Notes: generated from the letters alone by a model not told the origin. A stretch of DNA of 64,000 nucleotides from a candidate division KSB1 bacterium (GCA_034506315.1 JAPDPT010000002.1:62001-126000), one strand, 5' to 3'. Counted from the stretch's first letter, positions 1 to 9,235 are shown. Program-made: numbers and translations.

Positions 1-178
1 CGTACGACCAGCGCACGGCTTGGCGTCCGTTCTTCCCTTCGAGAAGGTAGAACAAAGGGACCAGGGCCCAGTAGGCCACAAAGCCCAGACGGAAGGGCGG
101 AAAGGACAGACCGAAGGCCACGCCGGTCGCTCCCGCCAGGAGCAGATTCTTCCGCCGCTGTGTATTGCTTTCGCTCAC
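1..178 (-). CDS. lnt: Apolipoprotein N-acyltransferase, N-terminal part (cut by window edge)
   Basis: Inner-membrane enzyme that adds the third acyl chain to lipoproteins. Only the first 59 codons are present; the gene runs off the left edge. The visible protein begins VSESNTQRRKN, followed by a hydrophobic stretch with LLAGATGVAFGLSFPPF and then WALVPLFYLLEG, the pattern of the first two membrane segments of Lnt (family motif: small residues, then FPPF, then ALVPL). The start is GTG at 178: an in-frame TAA lies three codons upstream and there is no ATG in between. It is the last visible gene of the minus-strand run after ruvX, 113 bp downstream of it. The catalytic nitrilase domain is outside the window, so identity rests on the N-terminal motif alone. 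Confidence 0.75.
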   Translation of the reverse strand, partial: MSESNTQRRKNLLLAGATGVAFGLSFPPFRLGFVAYWALVPLFYLLEGKNGRQAVRWSY

Positions 179-291
179 GGCCGCTTATCCCTGCTGGGAT
201 CTCCCGTTCTCGGCTATCAAAAACGGCCCGCCGTAGCAGGCCGAACAAGGCAAAGACGCTCCCTCAGCGGGTCACGAGCTCCCATCGACGG

Positions 292-801
292 TCATTCCGA
301 CGGGCCCCCCCGATCGGATTGTGCCCTCCCCCTGAGCCAGTCCAAGTAGCTCTGAAGAATTTCAACTGCAGCGATCTGGTCCACGATCGGCCGATTTCTG
401 CTGGGACGTCGACCCGCGCTTCGAAGTTTGCGCTGGGCAGTTACTGTGGTCAGGCGCTCGTCCCAGGCACGGATCGGTACCGCGATTCTCTCTGCCAGTC
501 GGGCCGCAAAGGCCCTTGCCCGTTCCGCTTCTTTCCCCTCCTCCCCCCGCATGGTCAGAGGCATACCCACGATCACCGCCTGAACGTCGAGTTGCCGAAT
601 GATCTCCACCAACCGCTCCAGCCGACTGGTTTCACTTCCCCCTTCCAGAGTGGTTAGGGGATGGGCCAGGAGTCCCAGAGGATCACTGATCGCCACCCCA
701 ATTCGCCGGGTCCCGTAATCAATCCCCAGGTAGCGTCTCCGCCCGTCGTCTGGGGTAGGCTTTCCACGGCATGGGGAAACCTCTTTGGGATCGGCTGTCA
801 T
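292..801 (-). CDS. ruvX: YqgF/RuvX family Holliday-junction resolvase-like nuclease
   Basis: RNase H-fold protein of the YqgF family, linked in E. coli to 16S rRNA 5' end processing and, by fold, to Holliday-junction resolution. Visible motifs are LGIDYGTRRIGVAISDP near residues 25-41 (first acidic strand), VIVGMPLTMRGEEG (the family's GxPxxxxG region) and WDERLTT, with a final conserved D in RPIVDQIAA. At 169 aa it is slightly longer than usual because of about 22 extra N-terminal residues. The ATG overlaps the TGA of the HU gene by 4 bp (ATGA), suggesting translational coupling. The product is cytosolic. Confidence 0.9.
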   Translation of the reverse strand: MTADPKEVSPCRGKPTPDDGRRRYLGIDYGTRRIGVAISDPLGLLAHPLTTLEGGSETSRLERLVEIIRQLDVQAVIVGMPLTMRGEEGKEAERARAFAARLAERIAVPIRAWDERLTTVTAQRKLRSAGRRPSRNRPIVDQIAAVEILQSYLDWLRGRAQSDRGGPSE

Positions 802-1145
802 TTACCCTGGCCGGACTGAAGCTCTGAGAGGGGTCTTTTGAGGATTTCCTTGAGTGCCTTGCCCGCTTTGAAGTGGGTTTTCCGCCGCGCGGGCACGTAG
901 ATGATTTCCCCCGTCTTGGGGTTGCGGGCCTTGGGTTTCGGCTTGGTGGTCTTTACCTCGAACACCCCGAAGTCGCGGATCTCAATTCGGATTTCCGGAT
1001 CGGCTTCCGCCATGTAAGACCGCAGCGCTCGGAACACGCCGTCCACAATGCGCTCGGTCAGGTAGATCTTCTCGCCTACCAGCTCCGCAGTCCGTTTGGC
1101 CACGTCCTTCTTGGTAATCGTCCGCTTCTTCGTCGCCTGCTTCAT
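798..1145 (-). CDS. HU/IHF family nucleoid DNA-binding protein
   Basis: Small basic dimeric DNA-bending protein of the bacterial histone-like family. The 115 aa product has a lysine-rich start, the helical part TKKDVAKRTAELVGEKI, the conserved RDFGVFEVKTT beta segment and the DNA-contacting arm KARNPKTGEIIYVPARR followed by HFKAGKALKEIL. The acidic insert AEADPEIRIEI differs from canonical HU and is more like IHF-type members of FCB bacteria. The start is supported by an AGGAG site about 9 bases upstream. It sits between rel and ruvX. A second HU paralogue is encoded at 20468-20782, so division of labour is likely but not shown. Confidence 0.9.
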   Translation of the reverse strand: MKQATKKRTITKKDVAKRTAELVGEKIYLTERIVDGVFRALRSYMAEADPEIRIEIRDFGVFEVKTTKPKPKARNPKTGEIIYVPARRKTHFKAGKALKEILKRPLSELQSGQGK

Positions 1146-1256
1146 CGATCCGACTCCTTTGCCTTTACCAGATCCCGCCTTTCGATTCCCTTCCTCCGTC
1201 TACGTTTACTCAGGCAATGGCGACCCCCTTCTTCGCCGAGGGCCATCGGTCAGCCC

Positions 1257-3506
1257 TTAAACCCCGGCCTCTTCGGCCCCCTCGGCTTCCACCGATCCCT
1301 CCAGGCGCGATACACTAAGCACCCCCCGCACCTTGCGGATCTTGTGCATGACTCGCGTCAGATGGGAGAGATTGCGAACCTCAATGATGAACGTACCGGA
1401 TGCCACGGAGTCGGCTGCTTTCATCTCCGCGCTGACGATGTTGGTGTCTACGCTGGCAATGGCCTGGGAGATGTCCGCCAGCAGCCCCTTTCGATTCTCG
1501 CCCAGGACGCGCAAGCTGGCCAGGAACTGATGGTCCTTGCTGACGTCCCACTCCACCTCGATGTAGCGGTTGGGGTCCTCCATCATGGCCAGGAGGTTCT
1601 TGCAGTCGGCGCGGTGCACTACGATCCCACGCCCACGGGTGATGAAGCCGATGATCCGGTCCCCGGGGACAGGCTGGCAGCACTTGCCGAAATGGATCAG
1701 CATGTCGCGGACACCGTCCACGCGCACCCCCTTCGCCGACCCGCGCGCCTTCTCCAGAAAGCGCTGGAAGATCGAGTCCTCCTTGGCCTTCTCGATCTTC
1801 TCCGGCGAAAGCTTGCGCGCCACGTTCTCAATGGACAGGTCGCCGCGCCCAATGGCCGCGTAGAGCTGCTCCACATCGCTCAGGCCAAAGGACTGGGCAA
1901 TCTCCTCCAGCTCCTGGTCGTCCTTCGGGATGCGGAAGCGCTTGAAGAAGCGATTCAGGATCTCCTGGCCCAGCTGGATGCTCTGCTCGTACTGAGCCTC
2001 CCGAAGCCAGCGCTTGATCCGGCTGCGCGCCTTGGAGGTCTTGACAAACTTCAGCCAGTCGGGATTGGGCTTCTGGTTGTGGCTGGTGATGATCTCAACG
2101 CGATCGCCGCTCCGCAACTCGTAGTCCAGAGGGACGATCCGCCCGTTGACCTTCGCCGCCAGGCAGTGGAGCCCAATGTCGGTGTGCACCGCAAACGCGA
2201 AATCCACGGGGGTGGCCCCGCGCGGCAGCTTAAGGAGATCCCCTTTCGGGGTGAAGACGAAAACCTCGTCCTGGAAAAGCTCAACCTTGAGGTCTTCCAG
2301 GAACTCCCCGGAGTCGTGGGCGTCCTGCTGCCACTCCAGGATCTGACGCAGCCAGAGGAGATGCTTGTCGAGGTCCTCGTCCGTCTTTCCCTCTTTGTAG
2401 CGCCAGTGAGCGGCGATGCCCTCCTCGGCGGTGCGGTGCATTTCGTGCGTACGGATCTGCACCTCCACCATCTTGCCGTCCGGCCCTATGACCGTCGTGT
2501 GGAGGCTCTGGTACATGTTGGACTTCGGGGTGGCAATATAGTCCTTGAAGCGGTCGTGGACCGGCGTGTAGAGGCTGTGGACGATGCCCAGGGCGAAGTA
2601 ACACTCCTCCACCTTGTCGACGATGATCCGGATCGCGAGGAGATCGTAGATTTCCTCGAACGGGACGTTGCGCTTCTGCATCTTCATGTAGATGCTGTAG
2701 AAGTGCTTGGGCCGTCCCGTGATCTGTGCCTTGATGCCGGCGCGACGCAGCTCCTCCTGAATGGGCCGGGCGAAGCGCCGGATGTAGCGCTCCCTCTCAA
2801 CGCGCTTCTCGGCGATCTTGCGCTCAATCTCCTCGTACGCCGCCGGGTCCAGCTCTTTTAGGGCCAGATCCTCCAGCTCCCACTTGATGCGCGCAATTCC
2901 CAGCCGGTGGGCAAGGGGCGCGTAGACGTCGCGGGTCTCGATCGCGATCCACTTGCGCTTCTTCTCCGGCAGGTACTCCAGGGTGCGCATGTTGTGGAGG
3001 CGGTCGGCGAACTTGATGAGGATGACCCGGATGTCCCGGACCATGGAGAGGAGCATTTTGCGGAAGTTCTCCGCCTGGCGCGTCTCCAACTTCTCCAGCC
3101 TGAGTCCGCCGATCTTGGTCACGCCGTCCACCAGCTGGGCGATCTCCTCGCCGAACTCCTCGCGCACCATCTGGAGGCTCACCCCGGTGTCCTCGACCAC
3201 GTCGTGGAGTAACCCGGCCACCACGGTCACGTGGTCCATGCGCAGCTCGGTTAAGATCTTGGCCACCTCGAGGGGGTGCTCGAAATAGGGAACCCCACTC
3301 ATCCGGAGCTGCTCGCGGTGGGCACTGTAGGCGAAGAGAAAGGCGCGCGCCAGAAGCTCGGCGTCCACGTGGGGATCATAGCGTCGCAAGCGACGGAGGA
3401 GGACCTGGTACTGGCGATAGTACGGGTTGGCCGTAAGGTACGCTTCCGCCCCACTTGCAGCTGCCGGGACCGGAGCCTGAAGCTGTTTTTCTGCCGTCTC
3501 AGCCAA
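1257..3506 (-). CDS. rel: Bifunctional (p)ppGpp synthetase/hydrolase (Rel/SpoT)
   Basis: Makes and degrades the stringent-response alarmone. Order of domains in 749 aa: HD hydrolase (HPLEVAKIL then HDVVEDT, about 75-105), synthetase (RFKDYIATPKSNMYQSLHT near 320, and VEVQIRT), TGS (DEVFVFTPKGDLLKLPRGATP, about 415-435), a helical and zinc-finger-like part, and a C-terminal ACT domain (about 665-735). The RFKD form of the synthetase loop is that of bifunctional enzymes rather than monofunctional RelA. The hydrolase site keeps the HD pair, so both activities are expected. The start assigned is TTG at 3506 and is not certain: no strong ribosome site is seen, and homologues begin about 25-30 residues later. 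It lies between dnaB and the HU gene. Confidence 0.95.
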   Translation of the reverse strand: MAETAEKQLQAPVPAAASGAEAYLTANPYYRQYQVLLRRLRRYDPHVDAELLARAFLFAYSAHREQLRMSGVPYFEHPLEVAKILTELRMDHVTVVAGLLHDVVEDTGVSLQMVREEFGEEIAQLVDGVTKIGGLRLEKLETRQAENFRKMLLSMVRDIRVILIKFADRLHNMRTLEYLPEKKRKWIAIETRDVYAPLAHRLGIARIKWELEDLALKELDPAAYEEIERKIAEKRVERERYIRRFARPIQEELRRAGIKAQITGRPKHFYSIYMKMQKRNVPFEEIYDLLAIRIIVDKVEECYFALGIVHSLYTPVHDRFKDYIATPKSNMYQSLHTTVIGPDGKMVEVQIRTHEMHRTAEEGIAAHWRYKEGKTDEDLDKHLLWLRQILEWQQDAHDSGEFLEDLKVELFQDEVFVFTPKGDLLKLPRGATPVDFAFAVHTDIGLHCLAAKVNGRIVPLDYELRSGDRVEIITSHNQKPNPDWLKFVKTSKARSRIKRWLREAQYEQSIQLGQEILNRFFKRFRIPKDDQELEEIAQSFGLSDVEQLYAAIGRGDLSIENVARKLSPEKIEKAKEDSIFQRFLEKARGSAKGVRVDGVRDMLIHFGKCCQPVPGDRIIGFITRGRGIVVHRADCKNLLAMMEDPNRYIEVEWDVSKDHQFLASLRVLGENRKGLLADISQAIASVDTNIVSAEMKAADSVASGTFIIEVRNLSHLTRVMHKIRKVRGVLSVSRLEGSVEAEGAEEAGV

Positions 3507-3589
3507 ACCCTTACCCTAAGCTGCCCGCTTCCCAAGCCAACGTTGTAACGCTTCACCCCCGGAGGCGGTTGCCGGATTCCAGGCCGACC

Positions 3590-4972
3590 TCAGAAAGGTA
3601 CGTACTGCTCCGGAGGGGGAACCTCCTTCTCGTAAGTCGCCAGATTGGCGAAGAGGGCGTACTCCTTCACGAAGGCCAGTTCCACGGTGTCCGTCGGCCC
3701 GTTGCGCTGCTTGGCGACGATGATCTCCGCGATCCCCGGCTTGTCCGTCGGCCCGTACACCTCCGGGCGGTAGATGAAGATCACCACGTCGGCGTCCTGC
3801 TCGATCGCGCCCGATTCTCGCAGGTCGGAGAGGATGGGCCGCCGTTCCCCCGTCCGCTGCTCCACCGCGCGCGAAAGCTGGGATAGAGCGACCACCGGGA
3901 TCTCCAGCTCTTTGGCAAGGGCCTTCAGAGACTGGGAGATCATCGAGATTTCCATCTGGCGGCTCTCGATACGCCCGGTACCCCGGATCAGCTGCAGATA
4001 GTCGATGATCAGCAGGCCAAGCTTGTGCTCGGCCTTCGCCCTGCGCGCCTTGGCGCGGATCTCCAGGATGGTCTGGGCCGGCCGGTCGTCGATGAAAATG
4101 GGGGCCTGGTCCAAGCGGCCAACGGCCATACTCAGCTTCGGCCACTCGGAGCTGGGGAGGCGCCCCGTGCGGATGAGGTGGGCGTTGACGCGGGCCTCGC
4201 TGCACAGAAGACGCAAGGTCAGCTGGTAGCCCGCCATCTCCAGGCTGATGAAGCCCACGGGGATACCGTAATCCACGGCTGCGTTGCGGGCGATGTTCAG
4301 GGCAAAAGCGGTCTTGCCCATGCTCGGTCGCCCCGCGATCACGATGAAGTCCGAGGGCTGGAAACCGGAGGTGAGGTTATCCAGAGCCGTGAAGCCCGTC
4401 GGCACACCGGTTGTCGTCCCCCGGCGGGAGTGATAGGTCTCGATGACCTCGAAGGTGTGGTGAAGCAAGGGCCGGACGTGGCGAAATCCTTCGCGCAGGC
4501 GACGCTCCGAGATGGAGAAGATCTTTCGCTCGGCCTCGTCGATCAGGTCGAAGATGTCCGACGTCCCTTCGTAGGCCCGTTCCTGAACCTCGCTGGCTAT
4601 GTCGATGAGACGTCGCGCAAGGGCCTTTTCCAGAACGATCTTGGCGTAGTACTCGACGTTCGCCGCCGAAGGAACCGTTCGCAACAGTTCGGTCAGGTAG
4701 TAGTTGCCCCCTACCTCGTCGAGCTCGTCCCTGCGGGAAAGCTCCTCCGCAAGGGTGAGCACGTCCACCGGCTCATTCCGGTCGAAGAGACTCAAGGCCG
4801 CTTCGTAGATCTTCTGATGGGCGCGCCGGTAGAAACAGCCGGGATCGAGAATCTCGACAACGCGCGCGATGGCGTTGGGCTCGAGGAGGATGGAGCCGAG
4901 TACAGCCATCTCTGCCTCGATGGCCTGCGGCGGGACTCGTTCCCTCAGTTCCGTCTCCTTGTTCACCGCCAC
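3590..4972 (-). CDS. dnaB: Replicative DNA helicase DnaB
   Basis: Hexameric helicase at the replication fork. The 460 aa protein has the DnaB N-terminal domain (PPQAIEAEMAVLGSILLEPNAI) and the RecA-like C-terminal ATPase: Walker A GRPSMGKTAFAL at about 212-223, Walker B LLIIDYLQL, and the arginine-finger region SQLSRAVEQRTGERRPILSDLRESGAIEQDAD. No intein or insertion is seen, and the length is normal. The start is GTG at 4972 with a GGAGGAG site upstream; a second GTG two codons later is also possible. It is co-directional with the uracil-DNA glycosylase and rel, with about 40 and 80 bp gaps. Confidence 0.96.
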   Translation of the reverse strand: MAVNKETELRERVPPQAIEAEMAVLGSILLEPNAIARVVEILDPGCFYRRAHQKIYEAALSLFDRNEPVDVLTLAEELSRRDELDEVGGNYYLTELLRTVPSAANVEYYAKIVLEKALARRLIDIASEVQERAYEGTSDIFDLIDEAERKIFSISERRLREGFRHVRPLLHHTFEVIETYHSRRGTTTGVPTGFTALDNLTSGFQPSDFIVIAGRPSMGKTAFALNIARNAAVDYGIPVGFISLEMAGYQLTLRLLCSEARVNAHLIRTGRLPSSEWPKLSMAVGRLDQAPIFIDDRPAQTILEIRAKARRAKAEHKLGLLIIDYLQLIRGTGRIESRQMEISMISQSLKALAKELEIPVVALSQLSRAVEQRTGERRPILSDLRESGAIEQDADVVIFIYRPEVYGPTDKPGIAEIIVAKQRNGPTDTVELAFVKEYALFANLATYEKEVPPPEQYVPF

Positions 4973-5011
4973 GGTGCTCCGCTCCTCCGCTCAGGTTTAG
5001 CCTTGCCTAAG

Positions 5012-5821
5012 CTACTCATCCAAAGGAAGGGTCTCCTGGATTGCCTGCACTGGACCCTCGTCGCTGCCCTTGCGGCGCTTATCTGCCTCGGGCACTTCCT
5101 GCGTCTCAATGCCTGGCAAGCCCTGGGCCTCTCGCTCCACGATCTGCCGATGCAACTGGACCGCTCGCCGCAAATCGGCGATCGCTGCTTCGTACAGGGA
5201 GGGCGTGCGAAGAACAGCTGCCGGATGGTACGTGACCAGCATTGGGATGCCGTGAAACTCCCACACCGGTCCCCGCAGGCGGTTCAACGGGGTCAGCACG
5301 TCCAGAAGCGCCTGGGCGGCAATCCGTCCAAGACAGACCAGAAGCTTGGGCCGGATGATCTCGATTTGCCTTCGCAGGTAGGGCAGACATTGCGCCACCT
5401 CTTCCGCCAGGGGGTCACGATTGCCAGGGGGCCGGCACTTCAGCACGTTGGCAATGTACACCTCCTGCCGGCGCAGGCCGACCTCGGCCAGCATCTTGTT
5501 CAGGAGCTGGCCCGCCCTACCCACGAAGGGCTCCCCCTGCAGGTCTTCTTCCGCACCCGGTGCTTCGCCCACGAACATGATCTCGGCTTTCTCGTTGCCC
5601 ACACCGAACACGAAATGGGTGCGGGTCCGTCCCAGGGGACATTTCTGGCAATCGCGGATCTCGAGGTAGTACTGCTGGAGCGCAGAGGGCTCCCGCGCTT
5701 CCCCCTGCAGCACACTCCACATCAGGTCACGGTCGATGGCCGGCCCATCGCCGTGAATCTCCAGCTCGTAGGCAAGGGCGCGGACCGCTTCCACAAGAGG
5801 ATGTGGGACTGGAGTGCTCAC
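5012..5821 (-). CDS. udg: Family 4 uracil-DNA glycosylase (4Fe-4S)
   Basis: Removes uracil from DNA in base-excision repair. The four cluster cysteines are visible: CQKCPLG and, further on, [13 protein letters not shown] and AQCLPYL. The catalytic and uracil-binding motif [20 protein letters not shown] and the late motif [12 protein letters not shown] match the family 4 pattern. I place the start at GTG 5821, whose GTG overlaps the TGA of coaBC (GTGA), giving 269 aa; the reading frame is open for 40 further codons inside coaBC but that part has no family similarity. The C-terminal 35 residues are charged and probably disordered. The gene is followed by dnaB. Confidence 0.92.
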   Translation of the reverse strand: MSTPVPHPLVEAVRALAYELEIHGDGPAIDRDLMWSVLQGEAREPSALQQYYLEIRDCQKCPLGRTRTHFVFGVGNEKAEIMFVGEAPGAEEDLQGEPFVGRAGQLLNKMLAEVGLRRQEVYIANVLKCRPPGNRDPLAEEVAQCLPYLRRQIEIIRPKLLVCLGRIAAQALLDVLTPLNRLRGPVWEFHGIPMLVTYHPAAVLRTPSLYEAAIADLRRAVQLHRQIVEREAQGLPGIETQEVPEADKRRKGSDEGPVQAIQETLPLDE

Positions 5822-7083
5822 TTCGCCTCGCCCGCCTGAGGGGTGTGAATTTCGGCCGCCTGGTTCGCGCGCGCCCGCCAAAGCTGACCCACGCGGAAGA
5901 CAAGGCGGCGCGCCACGTCCAGTTTGCTCGCCAGAGGCCACGCTTCCAGATGGCCCTGTGCGTCAAGCAAGGTGACTCGGTTCGTATCGGTCCCGAATCC
6001 TGCCCCTGGCTCGAGCGGGTTGTTCACCACGATCAGATCCAGATTCTTCTTCCGCAGCTTCTCCATCGCGTAGGCGAGCTCGTTCTCCGTTTCCACAGCA
6101 AAGCCGACCAGAAACCGAGACCCCTTATTCTGCCCGGCCCAGGCCAAGATATCCGGGGTCTTTTCCAAGGTCAGCTGCAGGTAGGGGCCTTCGCCCTTCT
6201 TGATCTTGTGAGGAGAGAGCTGCGTCGGGCGGTAGTCGCTCACGGCTGCGGCCATGAACAGGATGTCCGTACGCGGCCATTCCTCGGCCACGGCTTCTGC
6301 CATCTCGGAGGCGGTCCGGACCCTGGTACACCGCACGCCCTCGGGTACCCGTAGGCCTGTGGGTCCGGAGACAAGGGCCACTTCGGCGCCCGCCCAAAGC
6401 GAAGCCTCCGCAAGGGCGTACCCCATCTTGCCAGAGGAATGATTGGTGATGAAGCGCACCGGATCGACGGCTTCCTGGGTGGGGCCGGCCGTCACCAGTA
6501 CGCGACATCCCTTTAGGGCATCGTGGCGCAGCAGCTCGTACTTGATTGCGTCGAGGATCACCTCAAGCGCCGCCAAACGCCCCCAACCTACCTCCCCCTC
6601 CGCGAGCTCCCCGTGCTCAGGACCTACCACCCGGTAGCCCCAGCTGCGCAAGCGTTCGAGGTTTTGGGAGAGCGCGGGCTTGGCGTACATCTCATGATTC
6701 ATGGCCGGGCAGAGGATCACCGGCGATCGTGTGGCTGCCACCAGAGCGCTCAGCGCATCGTTGGCCAGCCCGGAGGCAAGCTTGCCGAGGAAATCGTACG
6801 TCGCCGGTGCCACTACCACCAGGTGAGGCCATCGGGCGAGCTCTACGTGAACTGTTGCCCCGCCCGGTCTCTCGCCCTGGAACAGATCCGTAACCACGGG
6901 CCGATGGGTCAACGCCTCGAAGGTGAGGGGCGCCACAAAGCGGACTGCCGCCTCCGTCATCACCACCTGCACCGCGGCGCCCAGGCGGATGAGCTGCCGA
7001 GCCAGCTCGCAGCTCTTGTAAGCGGCTATTCCGCCGGTGACACCCAGAAGAACCCTCTTCCCTTCCAGAAGGCGATCTTCCAC
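5818..7083 (-). CDS. coaBC: Bifunctional phosphopantothenoylcysteine decarboxylase / phosphopantothenate-cysteine ligase
   Basis: Two steps of coenzyme A synthesis in one flavoprotein. The CoaC half (1-185) shows GVTGGIAAYKS at the FMN site, the catalytic His79 in TVHVELARWPH and the PAMN motif with Asn129. The CoaB half shows VLVTAGPTQEAVDPVRFITN and SSGKMGYALAEA, AAAVSDYRP and HKIKKGEGP. Oddity: the substrate-clamp motif, ACG in E. coli Dfp and usually ASG in Bacteroidota, reads AEG here (Glu162) in GELAEGEVGWGRL, so the usual Cys/Ser is gone. Length (421 aa) is normal. It lies 30 bp after rpoZ in an order (gmk-rpoZ-coaBC) common in many bacteria. Confidence 0.95.
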   Translation of the reverse strand: MEDRLLEGKRVLLGVTGGIAAYKSCELARQLIRLGAAVQVVMTEAAVRFVAPLTFEALTHRPVVTDLFQGERPGGATVHVELARWPHLVVVAPATYDFLGKLASGLANDALSALVAATRSPVILCPAMNHEMYAKPALSQNLERLRSWGYRVVGPEHGELAEGEVGWGRLAALEVILDAIKYELLRHDALKGCRVLVTAGPTQEAVDPVRFITNHSSGKMGYALAEASLWAGAEVALVSGPTGLRVPEGVRCTRVRTASEMAEAVAEEWPRTDILFMAAAVSDYRPTQLSPHKIKKGEGPYLQLTLEKTPDILAWAGQNKGSRFLVGFAVETENELAYAMEKLRKKNLDLIVVNNPLEPGAGFGTDTNRVTLLDAQGHLEAWPLASKLDVARRLVFRVGQLWRARANQAAEIHTPQAGEAK

Positions 7084-7113
7084 TGTCCCTCCGTGCGGGG
7101 CCGATGGCCGGGG

Positions 7114-7431
7114 CTAAACCTCTTCCTCCTGGCCCTCCTCCTCAATATAGCGGAAGCGGATCTTCCCCTCGATCATTTCCTGCACGGCCAGCACGGTCGG
7201 CTTGGGGAAGCGAACGTAATCCGGAATCGGCTCGCGTGGGCCGAGGTCTTCCTCCTCCAGCTCTTCCAGGCTGGGCGGAGGAGCGTTTTCCATCTGCTCC
7301 ATCAGGATTTGCTGCGTGATGGCGTGCTGCTCATCGTTGATCTGCCGCGCCCGCTTGGCGATGATCACTACTGCTTCGTACAGATTGTCCACGTGCCGCA
7401 GGATCTTAGTCAGATCTAAGGTTTCCACCAT
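7114..7431 (-). CDS. rpoZ: RNA polymerase omega subunit
   Basis: Small subunit that helps beta-prime assembly. The Rpb6/omega core is YEAVVIIAKRARQINDEQ near residues 19-36; the rest is acidic and includes KPTVLAVQEMIEGKIRFRYIEEE, which resembles omega of Bacteroidota-related lineages rather than the short proteobacterial form. Start chosen as ATG 7431 (105 aa) because an AGGAGGTG ribosome site ends about 9 bases before it; the GTG at 7443 would lie inside that site. It sits between gmk and coaBC, the classic context. Confidence 0.88.
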   Translation of the reverse strand: MVETLDLTKILRHVDNLYEAVVIIAKRARQINDEQHAITQQILMEQMENAPPPSLEELEEEDLGPREPIPDYVRFPKPTVLAVQEMIEGKIRFRYIEEEGQEEEV

Positions 7432-7524
7432 CGGAACTGTCACCTCCTATTACGCCCTCAACTCACCCGTTGTGCACCGACCTGCCTTCAGGCATTCCCT
7501 CCGTACGCGGCCATCTGAGTGCCG

Positions 7525-8133
7525 TCAGCCCTTTTCAACTCGGCCGCTTTCGGCCGGTTCCGCTCTTGGCCACCTTGCGCGAATGGCCCTCAGGATCTCT
7601 TCCGCCACTCGCTCCACTTGATCATTCACGAGGACCAGGTCATAGTGCCGCGCGGCTTCCATTTCCATCGGGACCCGCGCCAGCCTCCGCTGAATCTCTT
7701 CCTCCGAGTCGCTCCCCCGGCCCCGAAGCCTCGCCTCCAGCTCGTCCAGGGAGGGGGGGGCCAGGAAGATCAGCAGACTGTCCTCGGGAAAGGCGCGCCG
7801 GATCGCAAAACCGCCCTGAATGTCGATATCCAGCAGCACCACCTTGCCCCGTTCCAGCTGGCTTTGCAACGGACTCCGGAGCGTGCCGTAAAGGTGGCCG
7901 TGTACCTCTGCGTACTCCACGAACTCTCCGTTCCGCACGCGACGTTCAAATTCCTCTTTGGACAGGAAAAAATAGTCGCGACCGTCCACCTCTCCGGGCC
8001 GGGGCGCACGCGTTGTAGCCGAGACCGAGTAGGCAAACGCATCCCCTCCCCTCTCCAAGAGCCGGCGGATGACTGTGGTCTTCCCCCCGCCCGAGGGTGA
8101 GGAGATCACCACCAAAAGCCCCCGCCGCGGCAT
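7525..8133 (-). CDS. gmk: Guanylate kinase
   Basis: Phosphorylates GMP to GDP. P-loop ISSPSGGGKTTVIRRLL at residues 9-25, GMP-binding TTRAPRPGEVDGRDYFF, EYAEVHGHLYGT and LLDIDIQGGFAIRR are all canonical. I start at ATG 8133 (202 aa), preceded by a GGTGG site; the frame stays open to a GTG at 8244, which would add a 37-residue basic tail without similarity to the family and has no ribosome site. The C-terminus has an arginine-rich extension. Located directly after yicC, as in many genomes. Confidence 0.94.
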   Translation of the reverse strand: MPRRGLLVVISSPSGGGKTTVIRRLLERGGDAFAYSVSATTRAPRPGEVDGRDYFFLSKEEFERRVRNGEFVEYAEVHGHLYGTLRSPLQSQLERGKVVLLDIDIQGGFAIRRAFPEDSLLIFLAPPSLDELEARLRGRGSDSEEEIQRRLARVPMEMEAARHYDLVLVNDQVERVAEEILRAIRARWPRAEPAESGRVEKG

Positions 8134-8283
8134 GGAATCCACCGTCCTGTGCACGGGCCTCCACCCGTCCGAAGAGTCGTGGTCTCGAACGCCCCGCTCT
8201 GCTTCTCCGCTGAACTTCGAGTTCGTCGCCTTTCCTTTCCGCACCGGCCTGGGAACAGGAAGCCCCCGCGCAGGGCCTGATCG

Positions 8284-9162
8284 CTACTCGATATTTTGCA
8301 CCTGCTCCCGGATTCTCTCGATCTCTTCTTTCAGTTCCACGACGAGGTGAGAAATCTCCGCACTGTAGGCTTTGGCCCCAATGGTAGTGGCTTCGCGGTG
8401 CATCTCCTGGAGCAGGAAGTTGAGGCGCCGGCCCACCGCCTCCTCGGCCTCCATGGCCCGCAAGAACTGAGCGTTGTGGCTGCGGAAGCGCACGCACTCT
8501 TCGGTCACGTCCATCCGGTCCACCAGAATGGCCAGCTCCGTGTACAGCCGATTCTCATCGATTTGATCGTCGGCCAGGAGCTGGCGCACACGCTCGCGCA
8601 TCCTCTCAAACTGCTCCCCGCGGCGGCGCTGGGCTTCTTCCTCAATCCTCTGCACAAGCTGCTCGAGTCGAGCGATGCGCCCCCGTAGATCCTTCTCCAG
8701 AGCCTGGCCCTCCTTGGCGCGCATTTCCTGCAGTTCCTGAAGGGCCGTGGTGACGGCCTCCTGTACGGGCTCCCACAGCGCCTCCGCATCCTCGCTCTCC
8801 TCCCCGCCGCTCAGAATCTCCGGAAACTGCAGGAGATGGCCAATTTCGATTCGTCCTGGAAGGCGCAGTTCTTTTTTCAGCTCGTGGAGGGCGCGGACGT
8901 AGGATCGGGCCAGCATCAGGTCGGCCTGAAGGGGAATGGTCCTCTCGTCCCCGTTCTTAACGCGCACAGTCAAATTCACATGGCCTCGCACCACATATTG
9001 GCGAACCAAGTCGCGCACCCGCTGGTCCAGTCCCCCCAGGGCCTTAGGCAGACGGAGGGAGATGTCCAGGAATCGACTGTTAAACGACCGTACCTCTGCG
9101 AGAACCAGGAGATCGCCGCTTGTACTCACCCCCCGCCCGTAACCTGTCATGCTAAGGATCAT
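8284..9162 (-). CDS. yicC: YicC/YloC family endoribonuclease
   Basis: Member of the YicC family, shown in E. coli to take part in RNA decay. Diagnostic start MILSMTGYGRG, then VEVRSFNSRFLDISLRLP-like segment (here LLVLAEVRSFNSRFLDI), a central coiled-coil region (about 150-200, rich in Glu/Arg/Gln) and the conserved C-terminal segment MEAEEAVGRRLNFLLQEMHREATTIGAKA. Length 292 aa is typical. It is first in the run yicC-gmk-rpoZ-coaBC and has a clear promoter 70-100 bp upstream (9236-9264). Confidence 0.93.
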   Translation of the reverse strand: MILSMTGYGRGVSTSGDLLVLAEVRSFNSRFLDISLRLPKALGGLDQRVRDLVRQYVVRGHVNLTVRVKNGDERTIPLQADLMLARSYVRALHELKKELRLPGRIEIGHLLQFPEILSGGEESEDAEALWEPVQEAVTTALQELQEMRAKEGQALEKDLRGRIARLEQLVQRIEEEAQRRRGEQFERMRERVRQLLADDQIDENRLYTELAILVDRMDVTEECVRFRSHNAQFLRAMEAEEAVGRRLNFLLQEMHREATTIGAKAYSAEISHLVVELKEEIERIREQVQNIE

Positions 9163-9235
9163 TCCGCGTCCGTTTTCGCTTTCCTCGACCTGTCCTCCAT
9201 TATGGGCGATAACTTCTGAAGCTTTCTTGGCTTAC

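Noticed and set aside
873-2861. A 662-codon open frame on the plus strand opposite rel
   Set aside because: Mirror frame of a GC-rich gene; no family motif, and rel on the other strand has full domain support.
4025-5839. A 604-codon plus-strand frame opposite dnaB and udg
   Set aside because: Spans two recognised genes on the other strand and has no ribosome site or motif.
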